From an uncultured Eubacteriales bacterium (GTDB lineage Bacteria > Bacillota > Clostridia > Lachnospirales > Lachnospiraceae), in NCBI GenBank assembly GCA_900317515.1, contig ONHA01000016.1:1-59269 (forward strand): 59,269 nucleotides of DNA, in the 5' to 3' direction. Each line of letters begins with the position of its first letter. Positions within the stretch are counted from its first letter, which is position 1. The notes beneath the pieces were generated by a model that saw only the letters and a program-made list of their open reading frames with translations, did no database searches and had not been told where the DNA came from. Below, piece by piece: positions 58,475 to 59,269 of the stretch. Position numbers and translations under genes: made by a program.

Positions 58475-59254
58475 ATGAAAAAGTCCGCTAAAATCATCAC
58501 CGCCGCTGTCCTCGGAATCTCTGTCATCATCGGTGCAGGCGCCGTTTACACCCTGAACAACAGGCACACCGCCGTCCAGACGGAAGTCGCTGAGAAGCCC
58601 GCCGCTGTCACGGCCACGGTAAAGAAAGCCGAGGAAGCCAAGAAGGCCGAGGAGGCAAAGAAGGCCGAGGAGGCCAAGAAGGCCGAAGAGGCTAAGAAGG
58701 CTGAGGAAGCAAAGAAGGCTGAGGAGGCAAAGAAGGCCGAAGAGGCGAAAAAAGCTGAGGAGGCAAAGAAGGCCGAGGAGGCCAAGAAAGCCGAGGAAGC
58801 TAAGAAGGCCGAGGAAGCCAAGAAGGCTGAAGAGGCCGAATCCCAGGCCGCAGCTGAGGAATCCTATGGTGAGATTACCGAGGAGTCCAAGGCAATCCTC
58901 TTCGACTCCTACACAAATGCCTACGGCGAGAAGGTGGTGAGCGCCCTCCGCGAATATTTCGGCGATGACAAGGCCCTTCTGCAGCTCGCTGAGATCGAGC
59001 GGGCTCCCTTCCGCAGCAGAGTGTATCCGGGCATGGAGTCCGAAAATGAAAACACCGGAAACGACGAGTCCATAGGCGAGCTGACCGAGGAGTCCAAGCA
59101 GGTTCTCATCGAGTCCCTCACCGACACCTACGGTGAGAAGATGGTCAGCGCCTTCCGCGAGCAGTTCGGCGACGAAAGAGCGATCAGCACGCTCCTTTCG
59201 ATGCGCGATGCCGTGTCCTACAGCAGGGTTTATCCAGGCATGGAATCCAATTGA
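58475..59254 (+). CDS. Secreted or anchored protein with (KKAEEA)12 helix and duplicated C-terminal domain
   Basis: ATG 58475 follows AAAGGAGAAAAC; the longer open frame upstream is not needed. The 259-residue product has an N-terminal hydrophobic segment (about 7-27), a signal or anchor. Twelve exact KKAEEA hexapeptides follow (about residues 50-121). Two copies of a ~60-residue domain then appear: GEITEESKAILFDSYTNAYG and GELTEESKQVLIESLTDTYG, each ending in SRVYPGMES. The copies are 69 residues apart. The K/E spacing favours a long, straight, charge-stabilised helix standing off the membrane. I do not recognise the duplicated domain. Confidence 0.75.
   Translation: MKKSAKIITAAVLGISVIIGAGAVYTLNNRHTAVQTEVAEKPAAVTATVKKAEEAKKAEEAKKAEEAKKAEEAKKAEEAKKAEEAKKAEEAKKAEEAKKAEEAKKAEEAKKAEEAKKAEEAESQAAAEESYGEITEESKAILFDSYTNAYGEKVVSALREYFGDDKALLQLAEIERAPFRSRVYPGMESENENTGNDESIGELTEESKQVLIESLTDTYGEKMVSAFREQFGDERAISTLLSMRDAVSYSRVYPGMESN
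58622..58837 (+). repeat. Twelve 18-bp tandem units encoding KKAEEA
   Basis: Twelve uninterrupted 18-bp units. All encode the same hexapeptide, but third codon positions vary between units (AAG/AAA, GCC/GCT/GCA/GCG, GAG/GAA), showing selection on the protein rather than very recent duplication. Confidence 0.95.
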
Positions 59255-59269
59255 ACCAGACAGATCAAA

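Noticed and set aside
58622-58837. KKAEEA protein as a TolA homologue
   Set aside because: TolA also has an Ala/Lys/Glu-rich helix, but this organism type lacks an outer membrane and no TolA C-terminal domain is present; the likeness is compositional.

Overview
This 59 kb window is a gene-dense chromosomal segment of an anaerobic Firmicute, most likely a fairly GC-rich member of the Lachnospiraceae (Clostridia). The assignment rests on gene content: Rex next to a bifunctional AdhE, a YwiB-like DUF1934 protein after murI, DUF1002 and DUF4342 proteins, a TPR/AAA protein typical of this family, eukaryote-type IleS, a domain-permuted GH3 enzyme, and frequent TTG/GTG starts with strong Shine-Dalgarno sequences. 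I cannot name the species. I saw no rRNA, tRNA or CRISPR array.

Layout. 1-2.8 kb: end of a cluster with an HPr-kinase-like P-loop protein, an ABC exporter whose C-terminus is frameshifted, and a VanZ-like protein. 2.9-4.3 kb: a lower-GC accessory patch with a toxin-first HigBA-type module and a decayed PD-(D/E)XK transposase-nuclease. 4.4-13.8 kb: an export locus on one strand, with a short NHLM-type HlyD-like protein, a C39-peptidase ABC exporter, a second NHLM-type ABC exporter, a Wzm/Wzt polysaccharide-type ABC pair, an NTP_transf_5 nucleotidyltransferase and a D-2-hydroxyacid dehydrogenase. No precursor peptide is visible. 13.8-22.2 kb: an exonuclease, a two-domain peptidoglycan hydrolase, ileS and glgP. 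22.2-33.6 kb: an AGE-family isomerase, TPR/AAA protein, rsmA/ksgA, DUF1002 protein, YYY-family membrane protein, metG, an S24/S26-type peptidase and plsC. 33.7-36.6 kb: ispE, a GntR/FCD regulator, murI and a DUF1934 gene, apparently one operon. 36.7-46.4 kb: a membrane protein of unknown family, a polysaccharide deacetylase, rex, adhE, an APH-fold kinase, a GH1 6-phospho-beta-glucosidase and cls. 46.4-51.7 kb, minus strand: a class A PBP, a two-component system and a DUF4342 protein. 52-59.3 kb: an AraC regulator, xylB, GH3, a DUF1294-M15 peptidase fusion and a surface protein with a long KKAEEA helix.

Working together, fermentation (rex/adhE), sugar use (GH1, GH3, xylB, glgP, AGE isomerase) and envelope building (PBP, MurI, Cls, PlsC, peptidases, deacetylase, Wzm/Wzt) dominate.

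Two signals stand out that ordinary gene annotation does not explain. First, a ~145-nt element occurs twice (10234-10377 and 58162-58308), each copy within 3 nt of a stop codon. Its paired arms differ in sequence but keep their pairing, which is the mark of a selected RNA structure. Second, the 7-mer GAAAATG/CATTTTC occurs about 55 times by hand count, roughly ten times or more what base composition predicts, in several reading frames and on both strands.
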